Part shown: positions 8,178 to 14,564 of the stretch, piece after piece
How positions within the stretch are numbered: the first letter of the stretch is position 1
Layout: each line of letters begins with the position of its first letter
Assembly (NCBI GenBank): GCA_013115135.1
Contig: JABANP010000853.1
Coordinates: 1-14,564 of the forward strand
Reading direction: 5' to 3'
Source: Perkinsus olseni
Lineage: Eukaryota > Perkinsozoa > Perkinsida > Perkinsidae
DNA length: 14,564 bases
The notes under the pieces: model-generated
Seen by the model: only the letters and a program-made list of their open reading frames with translations
What the model was told of the DNA's origin: nothing
Database searches by the model: none
Position numbers and translations under genes: made by a program

Positions 8178-9089
8178 TTAAGAAGACATGCCGGTAGAGT
8201 CAAGCCATTGTTGTACTGAACGAGGTAGGCGTCCTCCACGAGTTGGTTCAAATACTCTGCCGCCCAGCACATCTGCTGCAGATACAACATATTGAGTTCG
8301 AGATCGAGCTGAGGATGGTGGTGTCTTCCAATGCCCTTGTGGAGCCGAGTCTAAGCCTTGCACACGAAGCTTATTACGTGGCAGAAGACTAAGAATTCGT
8401 CCAACATAAATGTGGGTAATTAACTCACCAGTCTGGGGATCTGGTTTTTTGGTAGTATATAACAGCCAATTGCCTTTAACTGCTTTAGTCAGGTCTTTGC
8501 CCCAGGTTGCGGTCGCCTTGGCGGAGTAGGTCAATTGATCAACCACTGGCTTCACAGCATGCTCATACGCTGTTCTGCTGGCGTCGAGTGGGCAAGGAAG
8601 GAGCGACGAGAGAGACACAGGCTCATCTCGACCGTGCAAATAGTATATAAAGGAGTTGTCTGGGTCAATATGATCTATAGTAAAAGGTCCAAGGACCTGC
8701 CTTTTCTGATTTATTGTTCTGCTTAGTTTTACTCTGTCACCCGCTTTGAAGCGGTTTTTCGGCTGTGTTATACTGACTTGTTTCATTTCGGCCCCAAGAG
8801 CCTGTTCCGCTTTGCTTAATTGGTAAAGCTGGAAAAGCTCTGTGACTTCGTGATGTACGGCACTCCAAAGATCAGTATTAATTTTTTGATGATCTGCAGT
8901 GCTGAGGAGTTTTCGGTCATCTCCAAGTGCTAGTTCACAAGGAGAACAGTTCACTGTACTGGAAAGCAGTGAGTGGTTATGAACCGTGGCTGCAGTTTGT
9001 AGGGCTAGCCACCATGGAACTGAAGAGTGAGTCTGGGTGCCTGTGCTGAACCTAATGCCAGTTTTCAGGTCACGAATAGCTCGTTCCAC
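8178..9089 (-). CDS. integrase C-terminal part with extra C-terminal module
   Basis: This 303-codon frame continues integrase after a frame change near 9095-9102. It begins at a GTG, not ATG, so it is not an independent gene. Residue E2 (in VERAIRDLK) fits the third catalytic acidic residue of the DDE triad. The core ends at about 60, followed by a helical stretch and an SH3-like integrase C-terminal domain at about 112-168 (FKAGDRVKLSR...LGPFTIDHI). Residues about 170-303 form an extension with NWLLY, IYVGRILSLL, LRVQGLD, VVSAADVLGGRVFEP and GRLPRSVQQWL, a beta-rich pattern after the integrase core that I cannot name. The stop at 8178-8180 is 25 bp from the 3' LTR. Confidence 0.8.
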   Translation of the reverse strand: MERAIRDLKTGIRFSTGTQTHSSVPWWLALQTAATVHNHSLLSSTVNCSPCELALGDDRKLLSTADHQKINTDLWSAVHHEVTELFQLYQLSKAEQALGAEMKQVSITQPKNRFKAGDRVKLSRTINQKRQVLGPFTIDHIDPDNSFIYYLHGRDEPVSLSSLLPCPLDASRTAYEHAVKPVVDQLTYSAKATATWGKDLTKAVKGNWLLYTTKKPDPQTGELITHIYVGRILSLLPRNKLRVQGLDSAPQGHWKTPPSSARSRTQYVVSAADVLGGRVFEPTRGGRLPRSVQQWLDSTGMSS

Positions 9090-12000
9090 AAGTCCTTGCG
9101 ACTCTGGACGACGCGAGATTCCACTTCTATCTGCCAGTAAGAGAAAAATGGATCTAGGTCTGATCGGTTATGATGGGCACCCGCATTATCCATTTGTAGG
9201 ACTCTTGGCGGTCCAAAGATGGAGATCCAAGTCATCAGACATGAAACAAGACTGCGTGCGCTTGTTGATACTGATGGGAGAATGAGAAGGATATGTGTTC
9301 CTTCGTCAATCATAACGCAATAGTAAGTTGGGATGTCTGTGGGCATCGTCGGGCATGGATCGTTCTGTGATTCAGGTTTGAATGGCCCAATCCAGTCTAC
9401 CTGTACGGTTGCAAAGCGATGCTGCCATCGACGAAGCACATATGGTTGCTGGTTCTGTACGTCGTGAAATTTCTTCAATTGACACTCTGTGCAACCCTGT
9501 ATGTGTTTCTTTGTATCAGATATCTGCGTAGGCCACCAGTAGCGGTTATCCCGCATGGACTGCACGGCCCGGAGGAGTCCTTGATGACCCGCTAGAGGGT
9601 GGTCATGACTACGGAACATTGCCCAGGCGCGGGAGCGTGGTGTGATCATCACGATCCGCCAAGTAGGCTTATGAGGGCTCTCCAAAGGATCGCATTCTAA
9701 CAGGAGGCCTTCGCCGTCGCTCCATTTGAAGTAAGGGCCACGGGGTGAACCAGCCGCTAATGCATTAGCGCGAGAATTCTGTTCTTGAGTGTGAAATTTT
9801 TCTGGGGCTAAAATGCTCAATAGGTCAAGTAATGATACTTGTGGAACTATTTCGGTTGTTTGCAAGTACGAAAGATTAGCATAAGCTTCTCGCAAATGGT
9901 CTAATATATCCTTTTCAGATACATCACCAACACCTATGAGGTCATCATAAGAGTCATTTTCGGCTGCGACTAATGTTAGGTCGAAGGTAGTAGAGGAATC
10001 TGTTATTGGGTCAATCGTAGTGAGACCTAATGCGCCTCTGTGTGAACATCCTCGGTCTCCTACTACCGTCAAATCATCTTCGATGGCAATGAGTACTGCT
10101 GCGCCTAGCTTCTTCTGTTTCTTACCATGGCGTGTAGGCGTGGTGTGCTGTGCACCTTCTGTCAGAGGGGATAGATTCAAAAAATCTTTATGGGAGCGAC
10201 TGAGTTGGTCGGCAAGGGCATTATTTATGCCCGACACATGTTTGATTTCTGGCGTGACATTATGTGTTACACGTATTGTCTCTTTCAGATCGGCCATCGC
10301 ATCCCCTATGCGTTGCAAAGCTAAATGGTCATACGACCGCATCTTCTGTGGAGGCTGCTGTGCCCAAGATACGGCACTACTATTGTCACAGTAAAGAAGT
10401 ATTCGTTCGACAGAGGAAGCCTCTAGCATGATCTGAAGCCATGAGAAGATGGTCTGCATCGTTTTCTGCAAGGTGAGAGCCTCTTTACGGTTTATATGAA
10501 ATCGCATGGAGCGAGCATCCCATTCTCCTGCATAGGTTTGAAGGACCTCGCCTGTTGTTCGGACTATCTCCAAGGAAGGGGCAGGAGTGGCAACTGAGCT
10601 CAAGCCATATATCACAAAGCCCCATCCTAGGTCTGATGAATCGCAGGCAGCTATGATTGATCTCACTGTACCTATGGGCCTGTGCGAGCACTTGCCTAAA
10701 TTATCAGCATATGCTGTATCTAAGGTATGAGCGAGGGCTTCTCTTGTCTGATAATCAAGTGGCCAGCGCTTATTCCAAGCCATAGGTGTATTACCTCCAT
10801 CGGATTGGCCCGCCCAGCGTCGTATTCTATCCGCTGCCAGGCGGGCTAATGGATGGAGACCTAGCGGATCATATAATTGACCCGCTATTCGGAAAGCTTC
10901 ACGACGTGAGAGGTTATTCGAAAAGGTAAGCTCATCACGTTGGGGAGCACAGCAGTGAATCAATAAATCATCAACTGGGGTTCTTGTCCAGATACAACCC
11001 AGGTGTCTATATCGCTGCTCCACTGGTGACGGCGACAGCGGAACACTCAGGCGGTCCTGCTTTTCTAAAGGAAAGGACGAACCAGTGAGTGGTGCGATGT
11101 TGCTTAAGATCTGTACTGTAAGATGCACGAGGCGAGGGTTGCCCCATATCATTATATCGTCATAATATGGAATGATATGTAGCCCTGGGAGGGCTCGGAC
11201 AAACTGTCTCGTACTGGAGTGTCTTATTCTGCGTCCGAGGATTCCGGAGAGAGTAACATTCAGTAGGAGAAGGACCAAGCCGCTTAAGGCGGCTGGTCCA
11301 AATATTAGACCGAATGCTACTCTATCACACAGATATGTGTTATGGTCTGTCAGGATCTGAAGTCGGTTCCCTCCACCTAGGTGGATTCGATAAAAAGCTT
11401 TCGACAAATCTAGGAAGGTGAGGTCATACTTGCTGTTCCAATTACCACGGATATATTTCAGGCATTCTGATATAGAGAAGCCTTCGTACGAGGCTCGTGG
11501 CAAGGAGTCATTGACCTTACGGCAATCCGTACATGGACGGCATTTTGTCGTTTTAAACTGTGATTGGACGACTGGAAAGGTACATGCACTCCCAATGATT
11601 GTACCGTCTTCTGACAGGTCATTATCGTCCTGCTTTCGCCACCAATGATGGGCTACAAAGTTTCGGACTTCTGACCTGAACTCCCTCTTCTGATTCTCGT
11701 CTAACCGAGATATCAGAGGTGGGGAGAAATCATGGGTGTGTGGATGATTGCCAGTATGACTATCAGGTCGTGCATCTTCCCATAATATCTGATAATAATA
11801 TTTCTGTTCTGGCTGATCTTTCTCACTGTTATGCGGAAGTCGTGATAGTAAACCATAGTATTCTGGGGCACCCGGCAAGGGTTGTTTTTGCCCTAACTGA
11901 TCGACTAGCTCGAGTTCCGCCCGCCGGATCATGGTATGTAGATCACGATTATGAATGTTTCCATCGAGTGGTTGTTCGGTCAATTGAGGAGGGATGACTA

Positions 12001-12592
12001 GGCTTATCCCTAAGCGGGGAAAATCCGGCTTCCCGATTAATATATCGATGGAGCTAGGCAAACACCCGCTAGGGACAACCAGACACCGTAATTCTGATGT
12101 GTGACCTGCTAAGGTGACACAAATAACACACTCCTTATCGACGGAAACTTTCCCATTTAGAGCAGTAATTTCTGATGTAGTCGTCTTACGGCTCATGGGA
12201 ATATGAAGCTGTGATAAAATGTTTCGAGTGATAAGGCTTACTGATGCCATGCTGTCAATACCGGCTCGAGCGGGACAGTAATCAGTTGACCCAGTTGACT
12301 GAGCCACAGTCACTGAAACTATCGATAACCTATTCTGATCAAGCTCTAGCCCCTGTTCTGAGATTGACAACACGGTATCAACAGGGAAATAGTTAGAAGC
12401 ATCGCTCAATACTTTACCAGCTTTGTGCTCATCGGGTGTTTCACCAGTAGAGCCTGGACAGTCCTTAGCTAAGTGGCCTCGTTTACCACACTTGAAACAC
12501 TGGCCATTCTGCTTTCTACTTGAGATTTCTGAAGGTGCGAGGGCTAAAGACTTCGCTGGCCTTCTTGAAAGAACCATCTGCATTTTTTTCAA
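9065..12592 (-). CDS. pol: pol: nucleocapsid, aspartic protease, RT, RNase H, integrase N-terminal part and DD of core
   Basis: The 1175-codon frame begins at TTG and is open further upstream to at least about 12720, so the true product enters from gag. Domains: CCHC knuckle C32-x2-C35-x4-H40-x4-C45; protease-like segment with D113 in GIDSMASVSLI; RT with DCRKVND (356-362), D395 (FLDLSKAFY) and YYDD 476-479; BEL/Pao-type connector 562-578; RNase H D651, E704, D736 and D795; a variable linker about 800-990; integrase zinc finger H998, H1003, C1034, C1037; and catalytic D1066 (VQVDWIGPF) and D1135 (LQMDNAGAHH). The third catalytic Glu is missing because the frame breaks at about residue 1164 and ends with an out-of-frame tail; it is found in the next frame at 9084-9086. 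The protease motif is D-S-M, not the usual D-S/T-G. Confidence 0.9.
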   Translation of the reverse strand: MKKMQMVLSRRPAKSLALAPSEISSRKQNGQCFKCGKRGHLAKDCPGSTGETPDEHKAGKVLSDASNYFPVDTVLSISEQGLELDQNRLSIVSVTVAQSTGSTDYCPARAGIDSMASVSLITRNILSQLHIPMSRKTTTSEITALNGKVSVDKECVICVTLAGHTSELRCLVVPSGCLPSSIDILIGKPDFPRLGISLVIPPQLTEQPLDGNIHNRDLHTMIRRAELELVDQLGQKQPLPGAPEYYGLLSRLPHNSEKDQPEQKYYYQILWEDARPDSHTGNHPHTHDFSPPLISRLDENQKREFRSEVRNFVAHHWWRKQDDNDLSEDGTIIGSACTFPVVQSQFKTTKCRPCTDCRKVNDSLPRASYEGFSISECLKYIRGNWNSKYDLTFLDLSKAFYRIHLGGGNRLQILTDHNTYLCDRVAFGLIFGPAALSGLVLLLLNVTLSGILGRRIRHSSTRQFVRALPGLHIIPYYDDIMIWGNPRLVHLTVQILSNIAPLTGSSFPLEKQDRLSVPLSPSPVEQRYRHLGCIWTRTPVDDLLIHCCAPQRDELTFSNNLSRREAFRIAGQLYDPLGLHPLARLAADRIRRWAGQSDGGNTPMAWNKRWPLDYQTREALAHTLDTAYADNLGKCSHRPIGTVRSIIAACDSSDLGWGFVIYGLSSVATPAPSLEIVRTTGEVLQTYAGEWDARSMRFHINRKEALTLQKTMQTIFSWLQIMLEASSVERILLYCDNSSAVSWAQQPPQKMRSYDHLALQRIGDAMADLKETIRVTHNVTPEIKHVSGINNALADQLSRSHKDFLNLSPLTEGAQHTTPTRHGKKQKKLGAAVLIAIEDDLTVVGDRGCSHRGALGLTTIDPITDSSTTFDLTLVAAENDSYDDLIGVGDVSEKDILDHLREAYANLSYLQTTEIVPQVSLLDLLSILAPEKFHTQEQNSRANALAAGSPRGPYFKWSDGEGLLLECDPLESPHKPTWRIVMITPRSRAWAMFRSHDHPLAGHQGLLRAVQSMRDNRYWWPTQISDTKKHIQGCTECQLKKFHDVQNQQPYVLRRWQHRFATVQVDWIGPFKPESQNDPCPTMPTDIPTYYCVMIDEGTHILLILPSVSTSARSLVSCLMTWISIFGPPRVLQMDNAGAHHNRSDLDPFFSYWQIEVESRVVQSRKDLWNELFVT

Positions 12593-13797
12593 CAGCTGAG
12601 TAGTAGCAACAGGTCTGATAGTAGTCGAAGGTCGAAATCGCTTCGAACCCTGCGCATGATCGTCTCTACGATCCAGTGAGCGCTTAGGCTGACCAGTATT
12701 CCCCCACTCCAGGGGGGAAGGGAGATCTTCGGGAGGTACAGACCAAGATACTTGTCAATAGATGAAGAATGGTTCTCGAGTGCAGCATTCTGCAACTTCG
12801 AAAGCACCTCCTGTGGTGATAAAGCCTTCTCTCGAACCTCCTTGATCAAAGCACCGAACCCAGTATCTTGCTTCTTCGAACGAGGGCACTGCTGGAGTAT
12901 AAACTCATGCAGCAGTACCCGAAAGGACCAATCCAACTTCAGGCCAACAGTATCAGCTAACTTACCGGCCAAGTAACTCTCTTCCTCGACAATACGAGAG
13001 AACTCGAGGTGGCCGGCTTTACGATAAAGGTTTGACCATCGACTCAAAAGAATAATTGGATTGCTCGAGTCAAAAGACGACTCCAGCTTCTCCATGCTCT
13101 TCTCAACCTTCTGGCATAAGGTAGAGCACTGCTTAGTCCAAGACTCATAAGCAGACCGGATCTCAGTCAAGAAGATCGAAACCTCGGCGGAATCCTTATC
13201 ATCCACTACTGGTTCGCGAATCGACTTCCACGCAAATACCGATGCACTCTGTATAAGGGCCACCTTCCCATCTGGGCCCTTCTCAATAATGTGTTGAGTG
13301 ATAAGGTCCCTAAGTTCTGCTACCACACTTCGTGGCAGAAAGAAACTATACGCCAGGAGCCTCAAAGGAGAAGAATCTCCTTGGACCCCACTGAGCGCGA
13401 ACTCCAGTTGGCGACGAAATCTGGACCAGCGCCAACCTTTCTGCATTCTGAGCCCTTCGAGCCCTTCCTCGTGAGGGGCGTCTGGGTGCTGTAAGATCTT
13501 CCATTGGCTAGATAGAGCCTTAAGAGAAGTTCCTATCGGTTGACCGTTTGCCCCAACGAAGTACATCTGAGACATGGCAACGCTCTTCGGGTTTATCCCG
13601 ATACAGCGCTTTACTAGTTGGAGGCAGGTAAGTCTATCACTGTACCAATTCCAACTGATTGAGGCAGTCGACTGAGCCGCGGCTGAGATCGCTTTCTGAA
13701 GCAAGTCGCTAGGGTTTTTCCCGGACGGTGCACCATGTTGGTCAGGATGGGTCTGGGCCCCAGTAGCGGTGCTTTGCTTAGACGATTCGTCAGTCAT
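12589..13797 (-). CDS. gag: gag (capsid part), initiating inside the 5' LTR
   Basis: The ATG at 13797 (MTDESSKQ) is the first ATG of the frame; earlier codons lie behind a TTG and are unlikely to be used. The product is 402 residues. Residues 1-20 are encoded by the LTR, and residues 21-26 (H-G-A-P-S-G) by the primer-binding site. The body is helical with Trp-rich segments (ISWNWYSDRL, KGWRWSRFRRQLEFAL) fitting a capsid-like Gag. No zinc knuckle lies in this frame. The last ~36 residues (from PPWSGG at a C6 run, 12712-12717 plus strand) look out of frame, while the -1 frame there reads a basic linker leading straight into the CCHC knuckle. So Gag probably should continue into the pol frame, and the TGA at 12589 is a by-product. 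Homology to named Gag families is not recognised. Confidence 0.78.
   Translation of the reverse strand: MTDESSKQSTATGAQTHPDQHGAPSGKNPSDLLQKAISAAAQSTASISWNWYSDRLTCLQLVKRCIGINPKSVAMSQMYFVGANGQPIGTSLKALSSQWKILQHPDAPHEEGLEGLRMQKGWRWSRFRRQLEFALSGVQGDSSPLRLLAYSFFLPRSVVAELRDLITQHIIEKGPDGKVALIQSASVFAWKSIREPVVDDKDSAEVSIFLTEIRSAYESWTKQCSTLCQKVEKSMEKLESSFDSSNPIILLSRWSNLYRKAGHLEFSRIVEEESYLAGKLADTVGLKLDWSFRVLLHEFILQQCPRSKKQDTGFGALIKEVREKALSPQEVLSKLQNAALENHSSSIDKYLGLYLPKISLPPWSGGILVSLSAHWIVETIMRRVRSDFDLRLLSDLLLLLSC
13720..13735 (-). other. primer-binding site, 16 nt
   Basis: The minus strand immediately after the LTR reads TGGTGCACCGTCCGGG. Its complement is CCCGG + ACGGTGC + A + CCA, which divides exactly into a T-stem 3' strand, a seven-base acceptor strand, a discriminator and the CCA tail. 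The implied primer is a tRNA starting GCACCGT, most like tRNA-Gly (inference from acceptor and T-stem bases). The site is inside the gag reading frame. Confidence 0.85.
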
Positions 13798-14090
13798 GAC
13801 TAGACAACTCAACAGTGGTAGGTATTCGGAGAGATAGAACAAAGATAACAAGGATAACTCTGGGCCAGCTACAATCTTATCGATTAGCTACACAGCTTAA
13901 GGGGACAGTCAGTCACAACAACGATGCTGGGTAAATATTGAATGACCAGGGACTGAACCCACAACCTTTGGCTTATCAGCCTGACATATTAACCTCTCGG
14001 CTAGTCCTTCCATACTAAATAGGAGAGTCGACACTGCTGCCTGTGATAGTAGGTCAGGTCATAGGGCGCGCGCGACTGGCAAAGTTATCA
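13736..14090 (-). repeat. 5' LTR
   Basis: 355 bp, 354 identical to the left copy (G at 13970). On the minus strand it starts TGATAAC and ends CCAACA. Nothing like a perfect TATA box is visible (CTATTTAGTA near 14013-14022 is the nearest AT-rich candidate), and there is no AATAAA. It contains the Gag ATG 62 bp from its inner end, and a tRNA-like A/B-box pair at 13993-14003 and 13949-13959. Confidence 0.95.
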
Positions 14091-14094
14091 GTCC
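14091..14094. repeat. target site duplication GTCC, right copy
   Basis: This GTCC matches 7794-7797 and directly follows the TTATCA end of the right LTR. Confidence 0.8.
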
Positions 14095-14399
14095 CTCAGA
14101 CTGTGGGGGGAAGGTCACTGATGCGCTAGGTTTGGTGCTCGTGATACGAAGCCTATACAGGCTGTATAATACAGCTGAGAGGCCTCAGTGAATGAGAGAA
14201 TTGGTCGAATGCCTGACGCATTCGCTAACTTACTGTGCATATCGGCGGATGGTTCCGTTGATTCAGTGGGATATGAATAAAGCACACTCTCGGCACGGTT
14301 CGCTGGACGGCACGAGCTTTCTCTCATGCCATTCTATGCTTTCTTCTTCCTCCCGATTTTTCTCTACTTTCTGCATCTTCAAATATGTTTAGGACTAGG
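14095..14399. other. flank beyond the retrotransposon, no gene supported
   Basis: Continues the locus broken by the insertion. Read on from the plus-strand gene fragment it meets a TAG at 14127-14129. A hyphenated palindrome GCTGTAT-A-ATACAGC lies at 14161-14175 and resembles the one at 5710-5724. Minus-strand open frames here have no recognisable motif. Confidence 0.45.
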
Positions 14400-14465
14400 C
14401 CTTCGTAACGAAAAAAGCGGAGCTCGACACTAAGTTTCGGGTTCGAACCCCAGCACGGACTTTGA
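14400..14465 (+). repeat. tRNA-like B-box relic
   Basis: CGGGTTCGAACCCCAGCACGG holds a B-box consensus, and its tail (CCCAGCAC then ACTTT) resembles that of the relic near 6526-6546 (CCCAGCAC then ACATTT). No full cloverleaf can be drawn. It is probably a remnant of the same tRNA-derived SINE family. Confidence 0.35.
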
Positions 14466-14492
14466 ATCGACATAGTCGTGGAGAAATCATTT

Positions 14493-14512
14493 GAACGAAC
14501 GAACGAACGAAC
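14493..14512 (+). repeat. (GAAC)5 microsatellite
   Basis: Five perfect tandem copies of GAAC, followed by a GCAC variant unit. Confidence 0.95.
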
Positions 14513-14564
14513 GCACAAAAAAGCGTAGAAGTGACAGTATATGCTCCGCTCGCTCCGCAATTTT

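Larger units (their letters stand above)
7798..14090 (-). mobile_element. complete LTR retrotransposon, BEL/Pao-like, 6,293 bp
   Basis: The element is bounded by two 355-bp LTRs beginning TGATAAC and ending CCAACA on the minus strand, and flanked by GTCC duplications. It carries a 16-nt tRNA-complementary site next to the 5' LTR, a G-rich tract before the 3' LTR, gag, and pol in the order NC, aspartic protease, RT, RNase H, integrase. That order excludes Copia/Ty1. The RT-to-RNase H connector has the BEL/Pao-type 'SRREAF.IAGQLYDPLG' segment. The RNase H end (HVSGINNALADQLSR) and the integrase zinc finger look closer to Ty3/gypsy, so the element is a divergent or intermediate member. The LTRs differ at only one base (8032 A versus 13970 G), so insertion was very recent. 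Two frame changes split gag-pol, so this copy is probably non-autonomous unless they are programmed or sequencing artefacts. Confidence 0.9.

Noticed and set aside
10020..12000. Plus-strand open frames across gag-pol (for example 10020-10394 and 11719-11997)
   Set aside because: They are antisense shadows of pol, without independent motifs.
12589..12600. A classical -1 frameshift at the A7 run following the gag stop
   Set aside because: The A run lies after the TGA in the gag frame, so ribosomes would stop before it. The change of frame must occur upstream, near the C6 run.
7798..14090. Copia/Ty1 assignment of the LTR element, suggested by Gag starting in the LTR
   Set aside because: Integrase follows RNase H, whereas in Copia/Ty1 integrase precedes reverse transcriptase.
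7798..14090. Ty3/gypsy assignment
   Set aside because: RNase H and integrase have gypsy-like features and a 4-bp duplication is compatible, but the connector after RT carries the BEL/Pao-type segment and gag-pol seems to be one ancestral frame. Not fully excluded; a tree of RT would decide.

Overview
The window looks like a repeat-rich stretch of a eukaryotic nuclear genome. The two tRNA-type genes lack an encoded CCA. Many tRNA-like B-box fragments are scattered through it. The coding content is almost wholly transposon-derived: a DDE-type transposase-like gene, a broken zinc-cluster gene, and a complete LTR retrotransposon. A BEL/Pao-like element together with a RAG1-N-terminus-like cysteine pattern suggests an invertebrate animal. 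This is inference, and a protist is not excluded. Nothing points to a bacterial operon or a CRISPR array.

Layout. (1) 273-3248 (minus) holds one long intact reading frame of 991 codons. It has an N-terminal cysteine cluster, a conserved D...D...E core and a C-terminal zinc-like cluster, resembling the DUF6729-type family of transposase-like proteins. It has no usable ATG before its zinc cluster, so an upstream exon or a broken 5' end is likely. (2) 3339-6748 is gene-poor. It holds a purine/pyrimidine tract with a perfect 21-bp inverted repeat, a tRNA-Phe(GAA)-like sequence with a damaged acceptor stem, a good tRNA-Ile(AAU) gene, several tRNA-like relics and several inverted repeats. (3) 6749-7797 (plus) is a Cys-rich gene split by a frameshift near 7350 and then cut by the retrotransposon. 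(4) 7798-14090 (minus) is a complete 6,293-bp LTR retrotransposon. It has 355-bp LTRs (TG...CA in both orientations) that differ at one base, a 4-bp target duplication GTCC, a 16-nt primer-binding site, a G-rich tract before the 3' LTR, gag, and pol in the order NC-protease-RT-RNase H-integrase. (5) 14095-14564 is non-coding flank with a tRNA-like relic and a (GAAC)5 microsatellite.

How the parts fit together. The near-identical LTRs say the insertion is very young, yet gag-pol is split by two frame changes. One lies at a C6 run upstream of the nucleocapsid zinc knuckle. The other lies inside integrase and separates the first two catalytic acidic residues from the third. Without them, gag-pol would be one continuous frame, as is usual in BEL/Pao. 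The most unusual design features are that the Gag ATG lies inside the 5' LTR with the primer-binding site translated as part of Gag (as in yeast Ty1), and that the LTR contains a tRNA-like module with correctly spaced A and B boxes. The integrase carries a distinctive C-terminal extension of about 130 residues.
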